Below, in pieces: positions 1 to 6,933 of a DNA stretch of 11,035 bases (its first letter is position 1; the number at the start of each line of letters is the position of its first letter). The translations under genes were made by a program, and so were the position numbers. The DNA is from Deltaproteobacteria bacterium (lineage in GTDB: Bacteria > Desulfobacterota > Desulfobaccia > Desulfobaccales > Desulfobaccaceae), in the NCBI GenBank assembly GCA_016874895.1, contig VGSX01000102.1, positions 1 through 11,035 of the forward strand, written 5' to 3'. The notes under the pieces are model-generated. The model did not search any database, was not told the DNA's origin, and worked only from the letters and a program-made list of their open reading frames with translations.

Positions 1-787
1 CTGCGACCTGGACGTGGACGCCCCGGACCTGCACCTGTTGCTCCAGCCCAGCCGGGAGCGGGAGGAAGAATTCCGCGCCGGCCACGAGGCCCGCATCAAC
101 CCGGAAAAATGTGACGGCTGCGGTCTTTGCGCCTCCCTGTGCCAGTTCGGCGCGGTACGGGAGGACGGGGCAGGTTTTGTGATAAATCCTTGGCGCTGCG
201 AAGGCTGCAAGGTTTGCGTGGCCTTCTGTCCGGCCGAGGCCATCCTGTTTCCAGAAAAACACTGCGGCAACTGGTATATCTCCTCTACCCGCTTCGGGCC
301 CCTGGTGCACGCCCAGCTCTTCCCGGGGGAGGAAAATTCCGGCAAGCTCGTCATGCTTTTGAAACAACAGGCCCGGGAACTGGCCAAGGCAAGGGGTGCC
401 CGGCTGGTTCTCTGTGATGGCGCTCCGGGCATCGGCTGCCCGGTGATCAGTTCCCTTTCGGGGGCGAACCTGGCCGTGGCGGTGACAGAGCCCACGCCCT
501 CGGGACGGCACGACCTGGAAAGGGTGGCCGGTCTGTGCCAACACTTTCAGATACCCCTGGCGGTGATCATCAACAAGCATGACCTCAATCCGGAGGAAGA
601 GAGCGCCATCGAGTCATTCTGCCATCATGCCGGCTATCCGGTTTTGGCCAGGCTACCCCACGACATCCAGGTCACCCAGGCCATGATCCAGGGTCTGGTG
701 GTGACGGAACTGCCCGAAACCGAGTTCACCCGGGAACTCCAACGCGCCTGGAGCCGGATAGAAGCCCTGGCCGAGCGCAGCCGGTAG
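1..787 (+). CDS. MinD/Mrp-family P-loop ATPase with inserted ferredoxin domain, 3' part
   Basis: The frame is open to the left edge, so the N-terminus with the Walker A motif is missing; the GTG at 14 is internal. The first visible residues, DLDVDAPDLH, match the post-Walker segment of MinD-like ATPases. Counting from codon 14, two [4Fe-4S] motifs follow: C33-x2-C36-x2-C39-x3-C43 and C62-x2-C65-x2-C68-x3-C72. Then come the switch-like segment LCDGAPGIGCPV, a T-E-P-T-P-S-G segment and IINKHDLN. This order is typical of the MinD superfamily with an inserted ferredoxin domain. Such cytoplasmic proteins are thought to carry or transfer Fe-S or metal clusters using ATP. They often sit beside NifX-like proteins, as here, where the next gene is NifX-like. 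The family call is firm; the specific substrate is unknown. Confidence 0.92.
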   Translation, partial: CDLDVDAPDLHLLLQPSREREEEFRAGHEARINPEKCDGCGLCASLCQFGAVREDGAGFVINPWRCEGCKVCVAFCPAEAILFPEKHCGNWYISSTRFGPLVHAQLFPGEENSGKLVMLLKQQARELAKARGARLVLCDGAPGIGCPVISSLSGANLAVAVTEPTPSGRHDLERVAGLCQHFQIPLAVIINKHDLNPEEESAIESFCHHAGYPVLARLPHDIQVTQAMIQGLVVTELPETEFTRELQRAWSRIEALAERSR

Positions 788-833
788 CGGATGTCAGTGA
801 TAGTCTGAAAGTGGTGAAACAGGCTTTCATTCT

Positions 834-858
834 GGTTTCCAAGTTGTACTTGGGAACC
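834..858. repeat. Hairpin: 11-bp stem, 3-nt loop
   Basis: The arms 834-844 and 848-858 are complementary at 10 of 11 positions, the exception being a T-G wobble, around a TGT loop. It lies in the 122-nt gap between the ATPase and the NifX-like gene. There is no T-tract after it, so it is not a classical terminator. It could be an mRNA processing or stabilising structure, or a copy of a dispersed palindromic repeat. Confidence 0.7.
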
Positions 859-867
859 CCATATCCC

Positions 868-884
868 GCCAAGCTAAGCTTGGC
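868..884. repeat. Perfect 17-nt palindrome
   Basis: GCCAAGCT and AGCTTGGC flank a single central A, giving eight perfect pairs. It starts 9 nt after the preceding hairpin and ends about 13 nt before the Shine-Dalgarno of the NifX-like gene. With almost no loop, a protein-binding operator or a cruciform-type repeat is more natural than an RNA hairpin. Confidence 0.65.
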
Positions 885-909
885 CATTAGATAATCCAAG
901 GAGAAAGAG

Positions 910-1305
910 ATGAACAGTACCATTGTTGCCATTCCCTCATCCCATCCGGGGGGCCTGGAGGCCGACCTGGGAGCGCATTTCGGCCATTGCGACCTTTATA
1001 CCGTGGTGAAAATCACGGGCGGCGCCGTGCAGGAGGTTTCTCTACTGCCCAACGTGCCCCATGAGCAAGGGGGCTGCATGGCCCCGGTGAACCATCTGGC
1101 CCAGCACGGGGTCCAGATTCTCATTGCCGGGGGCATGGGCCTGAGGCCGCTCATGGGATTTCAGCAGATGGGCATCACGGTTGTCTATGGGGGCGGGACC
1201 CAAAGAGTGGGCGAGGCCGTGGAGGCCCTCCTGCAGGGGAGGCTCCCCCGGTTTACCACCGAATTCACCTGCGGTGGCGGAGCGCACTCCATGGGGCGGT
1301 TTTAA
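910..1305 (+). CDS. NifX/NifB-like dinitrogenase iron-molybdenum cofactor family protein
   Basis: This 131-residue cytoplasmic protein covers one complete domain of the NifX/NafY/NifB C-terminal family, which binds Fe-S or Fe-Mo clusters. Recognisable features are the N-terminal strand TIVAIPSS, the segment GAHFGHCDLYTVVKI, the central HEQGGCMAPVNHLAQHGVQILIAGGMG and the tail FTCGGGAHSM. Candidate metal ligands are the His-Cys pair near residues 25-27, the GGC in the middle and the Cys/His in the tail. The ATG at 910 has a clear AAGGAGAAAGAG just upstream. Small proteins of this kind commonly accompany ferredoxin-type MinD ATPases in anaerobes, so a role as cluster carrier or chaperone is likely. 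There are no nif structural genes here, so nitrogen fixation should not be assumed. Confidence 0.88.
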   Translation: MNSTIVAIPSSHPGGLEADLGAHFGHCDLYTVVKITGGAVQEVSLLPNVPHEQGGCMAPVNHLAQHGVQILIAGGMGLRPLMGFQQMGITVVYGGGTQRVGEAVEALLQGRLPRFTTEFTCGGGAHSMGRF

Positions 1306-1328
1306 TTTACGGGGGAAGGAGTTTTAGC

Positions 1329-1751
1329 GTGTCACATGACGATATCTTCGTGCCCGGCAAGGTCGGCGAAGAGTTTCTCCGCCTGGCGCGATCCCCCCGA
1401 AACATCGGCTCCCTGGCTAACCCCAGCGGCAAGGGCTGGGCTCAGGGTCAGTGCGGGGATTCCATCGAGGTGTCGCTGCGTATCGAAAAAGACGCCATCA
1501 CCGACATCAAGGTCCAGCCCCGGGGCTGCGTTTATACCCTGGTCTGCGCCAGCGCCATGAGCGAGTTGGCCCAGGGGCTCAAGGTGGACCACGCCCTGAA
1601 TCTGGAGCCCCAGGACGTGGTCATCGCCTTGGGGGGCCTGCCGGAAGATCACCTGCACTGCGCCCGCCTGGCGGTGAACACCCTGGGCGAAGCCATTGCC
1701 GACTATTACAGCAAGTTCTCGCCTCACCTGCAGCAGTCCCGCCTGCCCTGA
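1329..1751 (+). CDS. NifU/IscU-type iron-sulfur cluster scaffold protein
   Basis: This 140-residue protein is a single NifU N-terminal (IscU-like) domain, the fold on which [2Fe-2S] or [4Fe-4S] clusters are assembled from cysteine-derived sulfur. The three cluster cysteines are in their usual settings: C42 in GQCGDS with D44 close by, C67 in PRGCVYTLVCASAMSEL, and C111 in EDHLHCARLA. The canonical LPPVK chaperone-binding motif before the last cysteine is absent; GGLPEDHLHC occupies that place. There is no C-terminal Nfu domain. The start is GTG at 1329, supported by GGGGGAAGGAG about 8 nt upstream. It begins 23 nt after the NifX-like gene, so the two are almost certainly co-transcribed. No IscS desulfurase is present in the window. 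Confidence 0.88.
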   Translation: MSHDDIFVPGKVGEEFLRLARSPRNIGSLANPSGKGWAQGQCGDSIEVSLRIEKDAITDIKVQPRGCVYTLVCASAMSELAQGLKVDHALNLEPQDVVIALGGLPEDHLHCARLAVNTLGEAIADYYSKFSPHLQQSRLP

Positions 1752-1762
1752 GAGGAAAAGAT

Positions 1763-2137
1763 ATGCTGCAATTAATCGTCGCCACCAGTCGTGCGGATGA
1801 ACTCAAACCCCTAACTACAGCCCTGTCGGCTCACCCGGAGGTTGAGTTCCAGCAATTCCTTACCGGGAGCGAAGTCCTCCGGGCGGTTCGGGCCAACGCC
1901 CCCGACCTGGTGATTATTGACGCCACCCTGCCGGACATGGAGCCCCTGGGTCTGGTCCAGGAGCTGCTCAAGATCAATGCCATGGTTAACACCGCCTTAG
2001 TGAGCCGCCTTACTGAAGCTGAATTCCACGAGGCCACCGAGGGCCTGGGCATCCTGGCCCGGCTGCCGCTGACGCCGGACAGGAGCGATGCCGAGGAGCT
2101 ATTACTAAAATTGACAAGAGTGCTTGGAAAAACCTGA
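1763..2137 (+). CDS. Stand-alone degenerate receiver-domain protein
   Basis: This 124-residue protein has the size and alternating strand-helix pattern of a CheY-like receiver with no output domain. D53 in LVIIDATLPDM sits where the phosphoacceptor is expected, and S81 in TALVSRL where the conserved Thr/Ser is found. The acidic pair that binds magnesium at the end of strand 1 is missing (MLQLIVATSRADEL), and the conserved lysine after strand 5 seems replaced in ILARLPLTP. It may therefore not be phosphorylated normally and could act as a protein-interaction module. The ATG at 1763 has GAGGAAAAG just upstream and starts 11 nt after the scaffold gene. A longer in-frame reading back to 1451 only overlaps the scaffold gene and is not credible. 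No histidine kinase is present nearby. Confidence 0.72.
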   Translation: MLQLIVATSRADELKPLTTALSAHPEVEFQQFLTGSEVLRAVRANAPDLVIIDATLPDMEPLGLVQELLKINAMVNTALVSRLTEAEFHEATEGLGILARLPLTPDRSDAEELLLKLTRVLGKT

Positions 2138-2156
2138 AAAACGGATGATGCATCAA

Positions 2157-2184
2157 TCTCCTCTCCCCGAGGGGGGAGAGGAGA
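2157..2184. terminator. Perfect 12-bp hairpin between convergent genes
   Basis: The arms 2157-2168 and 2173-2184 (TCTCCTCTCCCC against GGGGAGAGGAGA) pair perfectly around a GAGG loop. It sits between the receiver gene ending at 2137 and the oppositely oriented hydrolase gene ending at 2260. No clear U-tract follows on either strand, so it may be a weak bidirectional terminator or a copy of the CTCTCCC-type palindromic repeat seen again near 8163. Confidence 0.5.
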
Positions 2185-2259
2185 AAGGCTTGAAGAAGAA
2201 ATTATCGGTTAAATTATGGAGGTTATCCCCAAAATCAGGACGTCTTCTCGCCGGTCCTC

Positions 2260-3969
2260 TTAGGCGTGCAGCCAGAAAGCGCTTTCGGCAAACTGGGAGC
2301 CCAGCCACCAGTTTGATGGTCCGGTCCCGTAACGGAAATTATTTGCCCCGGCCTGGCTCTGCAGGGGCGCAATGACCTGGCCGGCCCCGTTGCGCCTGGC
2401 CTTGTGAGGATGAGTTTCCGGCACCACCGCCACAATGTGGCCAGACTTGCCATCATTGGTACGACGAGCCACGATGAGGCCGATGGCTCCTTCATTTACT
2501 TCCAGTTGCAGCTTATCCAGCGTCCCCGTCTGCCGCCAGCCGAAATCCGGGCCGAAGTCCCGCAGCCAGCGGAAAAGGTCATTGGCGCGCATTTCATATA
2601 TGGTATTTCCGTAAAGCGGTTTTACTTCCTCCCCTCGGGTGAGCTTGACGATGGCCCCCTGCGACCACCACACCCTGGGCAGATAGACCCCGGCAAGATG
2701 GCAATAGTCGTGCGCGTAGATATTGCAAAAGGTCAGGCCGCTAGAGGGCTGATAGCGGACGTGCTGGGGGTTGTCCACGGCCAGGAAATCCACAATGGCT
2801 ACCAGGTCAGTTCGCAGTTCGTCGGGGGAAGCGCCCTGGCGCACCGGTTGATCCGGTTCATTCAGGGAATGGGCGTTCGCAGGATTTATCCGCCGAGTCA
2901 CGGTGCCTGGTTTACGTGGCATAAATACTGCGACGATACCCGTGGCCGGCGGGGTCGGGTCGGGCTTGATGGGTTTCGCGGTCGCGCCGGCCTCTGCCGG
3001 GATTAAATAATCAGTATGGGCAAAGCCCCGATGATAGGCGCCCCATAGACTCGTTTCCACTTCCCGGAATCCATCGATTATTTCGTCGGCCACAGCCCGG
3101 ACGATGTGACCATCAGGCAGTTTGGCAATGACGTTGGCATTGGGATTGTTTTCGTCAATGAAGGGCCCGGAGCGCAGATTGAGCGGCGAGAACTGGACGT
3201 CTACCTCATAAAATGTCCCTTCTGCAGGTATGTCGGTGGGCGGTTTTATGGCAGCTTCCCCAGGCTTGGAGGCCTCAATTTCCACCGGGCTGCCATCCGG
3301 AGCCGGCACAGTCTTGGACAGACGGAGAAAATCCATAATATGTTCCCCGTAATACTTCTGCCCATCGAAATGGCCCTGCTGTAAACCTCTGCTGGGGACA
3401 AACCTACCGGCATTGTAGGCAATGGCCACGCCCGCCATTTGATAGTCCGTGAGATCGGCCTCCGTAATCTTGGCCCGCTTTTTGGCGCTGTGCAGTTCCT
3501 CCAGACATTTAGCCAGGGACGCGTCAAAATCGGCGTAGCGCTTTTGAAGGAAAAAGTCCGGGTCGGTTTTAAAGTGCTGCAGATCATACTGAAAGATGCC
3601 GAAACCGTGGCAGAATTTATTCGGGTTACTCGCCGCCCCTTGATAGCCGCTGATATACTTGGCCATGTCCACCAGTGCTTGCCGGGCGATGTCAAACATT
3701 TCCGGTCCCCGCGGCCAGGACATCAGGTCAGCCTTGGTTTGCGGGAAGGCCCGGCGTCCTTTGTCCGCGTCGAGAGTATCACCGACGCACAGTTCCAAGA
3801 TGCGGTCCAGCTTGAGGTTTTTCTGGCGCAGGACTTGCCAGATATAACCGGTCTCCTGGCAGGCGATGGCCACCAGCAGATCGACACTGAAGGGAGTGTC
3901 TGCCACCGCCTTGTTAAGCTTGGGGTAAAACTGCCCTTTAAACCAGGTAATTCCTTCTCGTGTGGGCAT
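2260..3969 (-). CDS. Multidomain peptidoglycan hydrolase: transglycosylase-like, SH3 and CHAP/NlpC-like domains, no signal peptide
   Basis: 569 residues. Residues about 1-215 resemble a lysozyme/lytic-transglycosylase fold: a candidate catalytic Glu at E39 in ACQETGYIW, GFGIFQYDL at 122-130 and GVAIAYNAGRF at 180-190. Residues about 253-323 resemble a bacterial SH3 domain (LNLRSGPF, ending AHTDYLIP). After a proline-rich linker (about 330-345), residues about 385-520 look like a cysteine peptidase/amidase of CHAP or NlpC/P60 type. Candidate residues there are C415 and D421 in TFCNIYAHDYC and H511 in KSGHIVAVVPE. The N-terminus MPTREGITWFKGQF has no signal peptide or membrane segment. The ATG at 3969 has AAGGAGGG about 8 nt upstream, so the start is firm. 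It lies 81 nt downstream of citrate synthase on the same strand. Export could be by a holin or an injection system, but none is visible. Domain assignments are from motifs only. Confidence 0.72.
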   Translation of the reverse strand: MPTREGITWFKGQFYPKLNKAVADTPFSVDLLVAIACQETGYIWQVLRQKNLKLDRILELCVGDTLDADKGRRAFPQTKADLMSWPRGPEMFDIARQALVDMAKYISGYQGAASNPNKFCHGFGIFQYDLQHFKTDPDFFLQKRYADFDASLAKCLEELHSAKKRAKITEADLTDYQMAGVAIAYNAGRFVPSRGLQQGHFDGQKYYGEHIMDFLRLSKTVPAPDGSPVEIEASKPGEAAIKPPTDIPAEGTFYEVDVQFSPLNLRSGPFIDENNPNANVIAKLPDGHIVRAVADEIIDGFREVETSLWGAYHRGFAHTDYLIPAEAGATAKPIKPDPTPPATGIVAVFMPRKPGTVTRRINPANAHSLNEPDQPVRQGASPDELRTDLVAIVDFLAVDNPQHVRYQPSSGLTFCNIYAHDYCHLAGVYLPRVWWSQGAIVKLTRGEEVKPLYGNTIYEMRANDLFRWLRDFGPDFGWRQTGTLDKLQLEVNEGAIGLIVARRTNDGKSGHIVAVVPETHPHKARRNGAGQVIAPLQSQAGANNFRYGTGPSNWWLGSQFAESAFWLHA

Positions 3970-4050
3970 TGCAAGACCCTCCTTAATTCTTAATGAGCAG
4001 CAACAGAAAAATGTCAGAACCTGGCCATTGCATCACTTCTTACCTTAAAT

Positions 4051-5394
4051 CTAAATTCCCATTTCCCAGTCGATAGTTCTCTCCGGAGCCCCCGTATAAA
4101 CCTGCCGGGGCCGCTGAATGGCCGCCCCGGGAGTAAGCATTTCCTCCCGCCACTGGGCGATCCAGCCGGCCATGCGGGCCATGGCGAACATTACCGTGAA
4201 CATATTCACCGGGATACCGATGGCCCGGAGCATGATGCCGGAGTAAAAATCCACGTTGGGGTACAACCTTTTGGCGATGAAATAGTCGTCCGTCAGGGCG
4301 ATTTCTTCCAACTGCTGGGCAATGGTGAACAGAGGCGCATCATGGTTTAATTCACCGAGCAGCTTGTCCACCTTTTGTTTGATGATGCGGGCCCGGGGGT
4401 CATACTTTTTATAAAGCCGGTGGCCGAAACCGGGCAATTTGATTTTTTTGCTTTTGGCCAAACCAATCAGCTCATTGACCGTAGTCTCCTCCCGGCTGAC
4501 TTTTTCCAGCATGTTCACCACGGCGATATTCGCTCCGCCATGCAGCGGACCCGCCAATGCCGATATCCCTGAGGATGCGGAATCGAAAAGATTGGCCTTG
4601 GAAGAACCAACCATGCGGACCGTGGAGGTGGAGCAGTTCTGCTCATGGTCGGCATGCAGCGTCAGGAAGAGATTCAGGGCATCCACCTCGGTCTCGGAAG
4701 CATGATAAGGCTTATTGGGGATGGAGAACATCATGTGCAGGAAATTGCGGACGTAATCCAACTCCGGATTAGGGTACCGGATTGGCTGGCCGATGGCCTT
4801 CTTGTAGCTGAAAGCCGCGATGGTCCTCACCTTGCTGAGAAGCTTAGCTGCGGCCAGGGTAAAGCCTTCCGGGTCGGCGGGGTCAATGGCCCGCAATTCC
4901 GGGTTATACAAACTGCTGCACTGCACCGCGGCCGACAGAATGGCCATGGGGTCCCCGTGCGGCGGCAGGGAATCGAAAAACTTCCGCATGTCTTCATCTA
5001 AGAGCTCGTTGTGCGTCAGCAGATCCCGGAAATTGGCCCGTTCTGCCGCGGTGGGCAGTTCCCCGAAAATGATTAACATGGCCACGTCAATGAAGCGGTA
5101 ACCCTTCTTGGCCAGGTCCGCGATGTTGTATCCCCGGTAGCGCAGGATGCCTTCCTCGCCGTTGATATAAGTTATCTCGGACTGGCAGGAGCCGGTGTTC
5201 TTATATCCCGGGTCAAAGGAAATTACCCCGCCGGGCACTAAATTGCCATTGATGGCAACTCCGTCGGTCTGCTGCCGTAACTGGCGGATATCAATGGCTA
5301 CCTCCCCCTCGGTGCCCACTACCAGGGGCAACTCGATGACCCGGTCCCCGATGGTTAAGGTGGCGGAGGTAGTTTCTTGGGTAAAATTAACCAT
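4051..5394 (-). CDS. gltA: Citrate synthase (type II-like, GltA)
   Basis: This 447-residue enzyme condenses acetyl-CoA and oxaloacetate to citrate in the cytoplasm, the entry step of the TCA cycle. The three catalytic residues are in their usual motifs: H285 in GPLHGGAN, H325 in PGFGHRLYKKYDPRA and D382 in PNVDFYSGIML. H250 lies in LHADHEQNCSTSTVR. The N-terminal part (ISFDPGYKNTGSCQSEITYI, then EEGILRYRGY) matches the long GltA form of Gram-negative bacteria. I place the start at the ATG at 5394 because it has GGAGGGGAG just upstream and gives the normal length. A frame extension to 5481 adds 29 residues that do not resemble citrate synthase. The leader contains competing hairpins (5409-5442). 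Its neighbours on the same strand are menA upstream and the hydrolase downstream. Confidence 0.95.
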   Translation of the reverse strand: MVNFTQETTSATLTIGDRVIELPLVVGTEGEVAIDIRQLRQQTDGVAINGNLVPGGVISFDPGYKNTGSCQSEITYINGEEGILRYRGYNIADLAKKGYRFIDVAMLIIFGELPTAAERANFRDLLTHNELLDEDMRKFFDSLPPHGDPMAILSAAVQCSSLYNPELRAIDPADPEGFTLAAAKLLSKVRTIAAFSYKKAIGQPIRYPNPELDYVRNFLHMMFSIPNKPYHASETEVDALNLFLTLHADHEQNCSTSTVRMVGSSKANLFDSASSGISALAGPLHGGANIAVVNMLEKVSREETTVNELIGLAKSKKIKLPGFGHRLYKKYDPRARIIKQKVDKLLGELNHDAPLFTIAQQLEEIALTDDYFIAKRLYPNVDFYSGIMLRAIGIPVNMFTVMFAMARMAGWIAQWREEMLTPGAAIQRPRQVYTGAPERTIDWEMGI

Positions 5395-5408
5395 TCTATT
5401 CTCCCCTC

Positions 5409-5442
5409 CCCCCAGGACAAAAAATCTGCCTGGCCCTGGGGG
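5409..5442 (-). promoter_or_regulatory. Leader hairpins next to the citrate synthase ribosome binding site
   Basis: On the minus strand CCCCCAGG (5442-5435) pairs perfectly with CCTGGGGG (5416-5409) across an 18-nt loop. A nearer CCAGG (5433-5429) inside the loop can instead pair with the same CCTGG. The right arm runs straight into GGAGGGGAG, the Shine-Dalgarno of the gene starting at 5394. The two pairings are mutually exclusive and differ in how close to the ribosome site they reach. A regulatory role is inference; a chance effect of G-rich sequence is possible. Confidence 0.4.
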
Positions 5443-5590
5443 TAACTTTATAATGTTTAATTGAAAGCATTCGGCACTCATCCGTCAGCTAAAAGAGTAA
5501 ATTCATATAGTTATCATTACATGACTGATTCCCAGAGTTTTGGCAGAATGCACTTAACCATTCTTTCTGCTGATAGCCGAGCGCCCCTTC

Positions 5591-6499
5591 TTAGCGCCAC
5601 CAGGCTGCATAGAGCAAGGCCAGGGTCAGGGACAATCCCAGGAGAAAATGCGTTTTGATGGTAAGGGCCTGGACGCCGACGAATTCTTCATCCGTGGGGG
5701 GGGTATCCCAGGCCAGGCGCACCGCCCTCACGGCCAGGGGCAGGGCCACCAGGCCGGCGAAGAGGTGCCCGGGCAGGTCGAAGATTTCCATGAGAAACGG
5801 CAGGCTGAGAAAAGGGATCATCATCAGGGCGGCATAGACGTAACGGGACCGCTGCAGTCCCAGGCGGGCCACCAGATGCTGTTTGGCCACGGCAGTGTCC
5901 GCTTCCAGGTCTGGGAACTCATTGATCCATAAAATAGCGGTAATGAGAAATGCCAGGGGATAACCCACATAAAAAGCCTTTGGGATCATCTGGCCGGTTA
6001 TGGCATAATAGGACCCGAGGGTGAGAACCGGCCCGAAGGCCAGAAAGATGACCAGCTCCCCCCACCCCTTGCTCATTAATTGCACCGGGGAAGCAGAATA
6101 GAGGTAGGCCGCGGCCAGCCCTAACAGCCCCAGCAAGGCCACGTAGGGGCGGCCGTAATACATCAGGACCAGGCCGCAGGCCACTCCCATCCCCATACAG
6201 GCATAGGCCAGGTTCCGGACAGTCTCGGCGCTCAGCTCCCCGTTCTGGATGACCCGGCTGCCGCCGCTGAAAGGGGTGATGTAACGATTGATGGGATCGC
6301 TCCCGAAGGAATCATAATAATCGTTAATGAGATTGCCCCCGGAATGGAGGCCCACTACACCCAGCGCCGTGATAAAAAAATAGAAAGACCCTTCCCAGGC
6401 CCCCTGCCAGCAGGCCAGAGCCCCGGCCAGGGCCACCGGCATCAGGGAACCGGTGAGAAAGGGCACCCGCGCTGCCCGGATATATACCCCTAAACGCAT
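5591..6499 (-). CDS. menA: UbiA-family prenyltransferase, probable MenA (1,4-dihydroxy-2-naphthoate prenyltransferase)
   Basis: This 302-residue membrane protein has about eight to nine hydrophobic segments. It carries both aspartate-rich motifs of the UbiA family: N56-LINDYYDSFGSD68 in the first half and N193-EFPDLEAD201 in the second, which bind the magnesium-pyrophosphate of the isoprenoid donor. The segment FSGGSRVIQNGELS after the first motif is typical of MenA-like members, which attach the polyprenyl tail in menaquinone synthesis. Other UbiA-family functions cannot be excluded from sequence alone. The ATG at 6499 has AGGAGG (+ coordinates 6508-6513) at good spacing. It is followed by 196 nt before citrate synthase, so co-transcription is uncertain. 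No other men gene is in the window. Confidence 0.85.
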   Translation of the reverse strand: MRLGVYIRAARVPFLTGSLMPVALAGALACWQGAWEGSFYFFITALGVVGLHSGGNLINDYYDSFGSDPINRYITPFSGGSRVIQNGELSAETVRNLAYACMGMGVACGLVLMYYGRPYVALLGLLGLAAAYLYSASPVQLMSKGWGELVIFLAFGPVLTLGSYYAITGQMIPKAFYVGYPLAFLITAILWINEFPDLEADTAVAKQHLVARLGLQRSRYVYAALMMIPFLSLPFLMEIFDLPGHLFAGLVALPLAVRAVRLAWDTPPTDEEFVGVQALTIKTHFLLGLSLTLALLYAAWWR

Positions 6500-6624
6500 G
6501 GCTTATTCCTCCTGGTATGCCTCAGCCCATCCCATTAAAAAATATGCCGGCCGGTTGCGGCAAAATATTTTAACTGTTTAGACACGCTGACAAACCTCAA
6601 TTTAGGCCAAGCATCCCTGGATAC

Positions 6625-6639
6625 AACAATAGTATTGTT
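6625..6639. promoter_or_regulatory. Perfect AT-rich palindrome, operator-like
   Basis: AACAATA and TATTGTT flank a central G. After one mismatched pair the symmetry continues with ATA/TAT, so about 23 nt (6621-6643) are nearly symmetric. A second inverted pair, ACTGGTT at 6646-6652 and AACCAGT at 6680-6686, follows directly. They lie between the divergent menA and alcohol dehydrogenase genes, a normal place for repressor sites. No regulator gene is nearby to assign. Confidence 0.35.
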
Positions 6640-6709
6640 ATATCAACTGGTTGCTTATTTTTAAGTAACGGTTGCTGATAACCAGTGATTATAAAAAGTT
6701 CACCGCACC

Positions 6710-6750
6710 CTGTCAAAAAAAATTACCCTCTGTCCCGATTTTTTTGACAG
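6710..6750. repeat. Inverted repeat CTGTCAAAAAAA / TTTTTTTGACAG
   Basis: Twelve bases at 6710-6721 pair perfectly with 6739-6750 around a 17-nt spacer. The spacer itself contains another CTGTC. Because the A/T runs sit inside the arms rather than after a GC stem, it is not a standard rho-independent terminator. It may be the folded end of a small repeat or a protein-binding site. Confidence 0.5.
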
Positions 6751-6816
6751 ATTGGGGTTTCAGAGAAACGATCATGGCCGATTGGGGCCGTCCCCGGTTA
6801 TGAAAATATTTTCTTT

Positions 6817-6838
6817 GGGCAGGCACGGGGGCCTGCCC
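6817..6838. repeat. GC-rich intergenic palindrome GGGCAGGC / GCCTGCCC
   Basis: Two perfect 8-bp arms surround an ACGGGG loop and are followed by CCTACGG. Palindromes of this composition (GGGGCAGGC...GCCTGCCCCTAC) occur as dispersed intergenic repeats in many bacteria, which is my recollection rather than a search. A smaller GGGG/CCCC hairpin lies just upstream at 6784-6795. Confidence 0.55.
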
Positions 6839-6933
6839 CTACGGGCTGAATTTCACGGTAGAATTGGCGGCAAATAATGAAACCCCGGAAGGCCAACCGG
6901 GCGGAGCTTTATGGTGAACTCAGGGCCATGGTA

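Noticed and set aside
910..1305. NifX-like gene read as evidence of nitrogen fixation
   Set aside because: This family is common in non-fixing anaerobes next to MinD-type ATPases, and no nif structural gene is present.
1451..1762. Upstream extension of the receiver gene to 1451
   Set aside because: The extra residues are the scaffold gene read in another frame and are Arg/Pro/Gly-rich; the ATG at 1763 has its own ribosome site.
2404..3993. Long plus-strand open frames opposite the hydrolase gene (2404-3006, 3106-3384, 3439-3993)
   Set aside because: They lie antisense to a continuous 569-codon gene with a strong ribosome site and recognisable domains; none has a family signature.
5395..5481. 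N-terminal extension of citrate synthase to 5481
   Set aside because: The added residues do not resemble the family, and a strong ribosome site precedes the ATG at 5394.
6710..6750. CTGTCA(A)n inverted repeat considered as a rho-independent terminator
   Set aside because: The T-run is inside the arm, there is no GC-rich stem before it, and both flanking genes point away from it.
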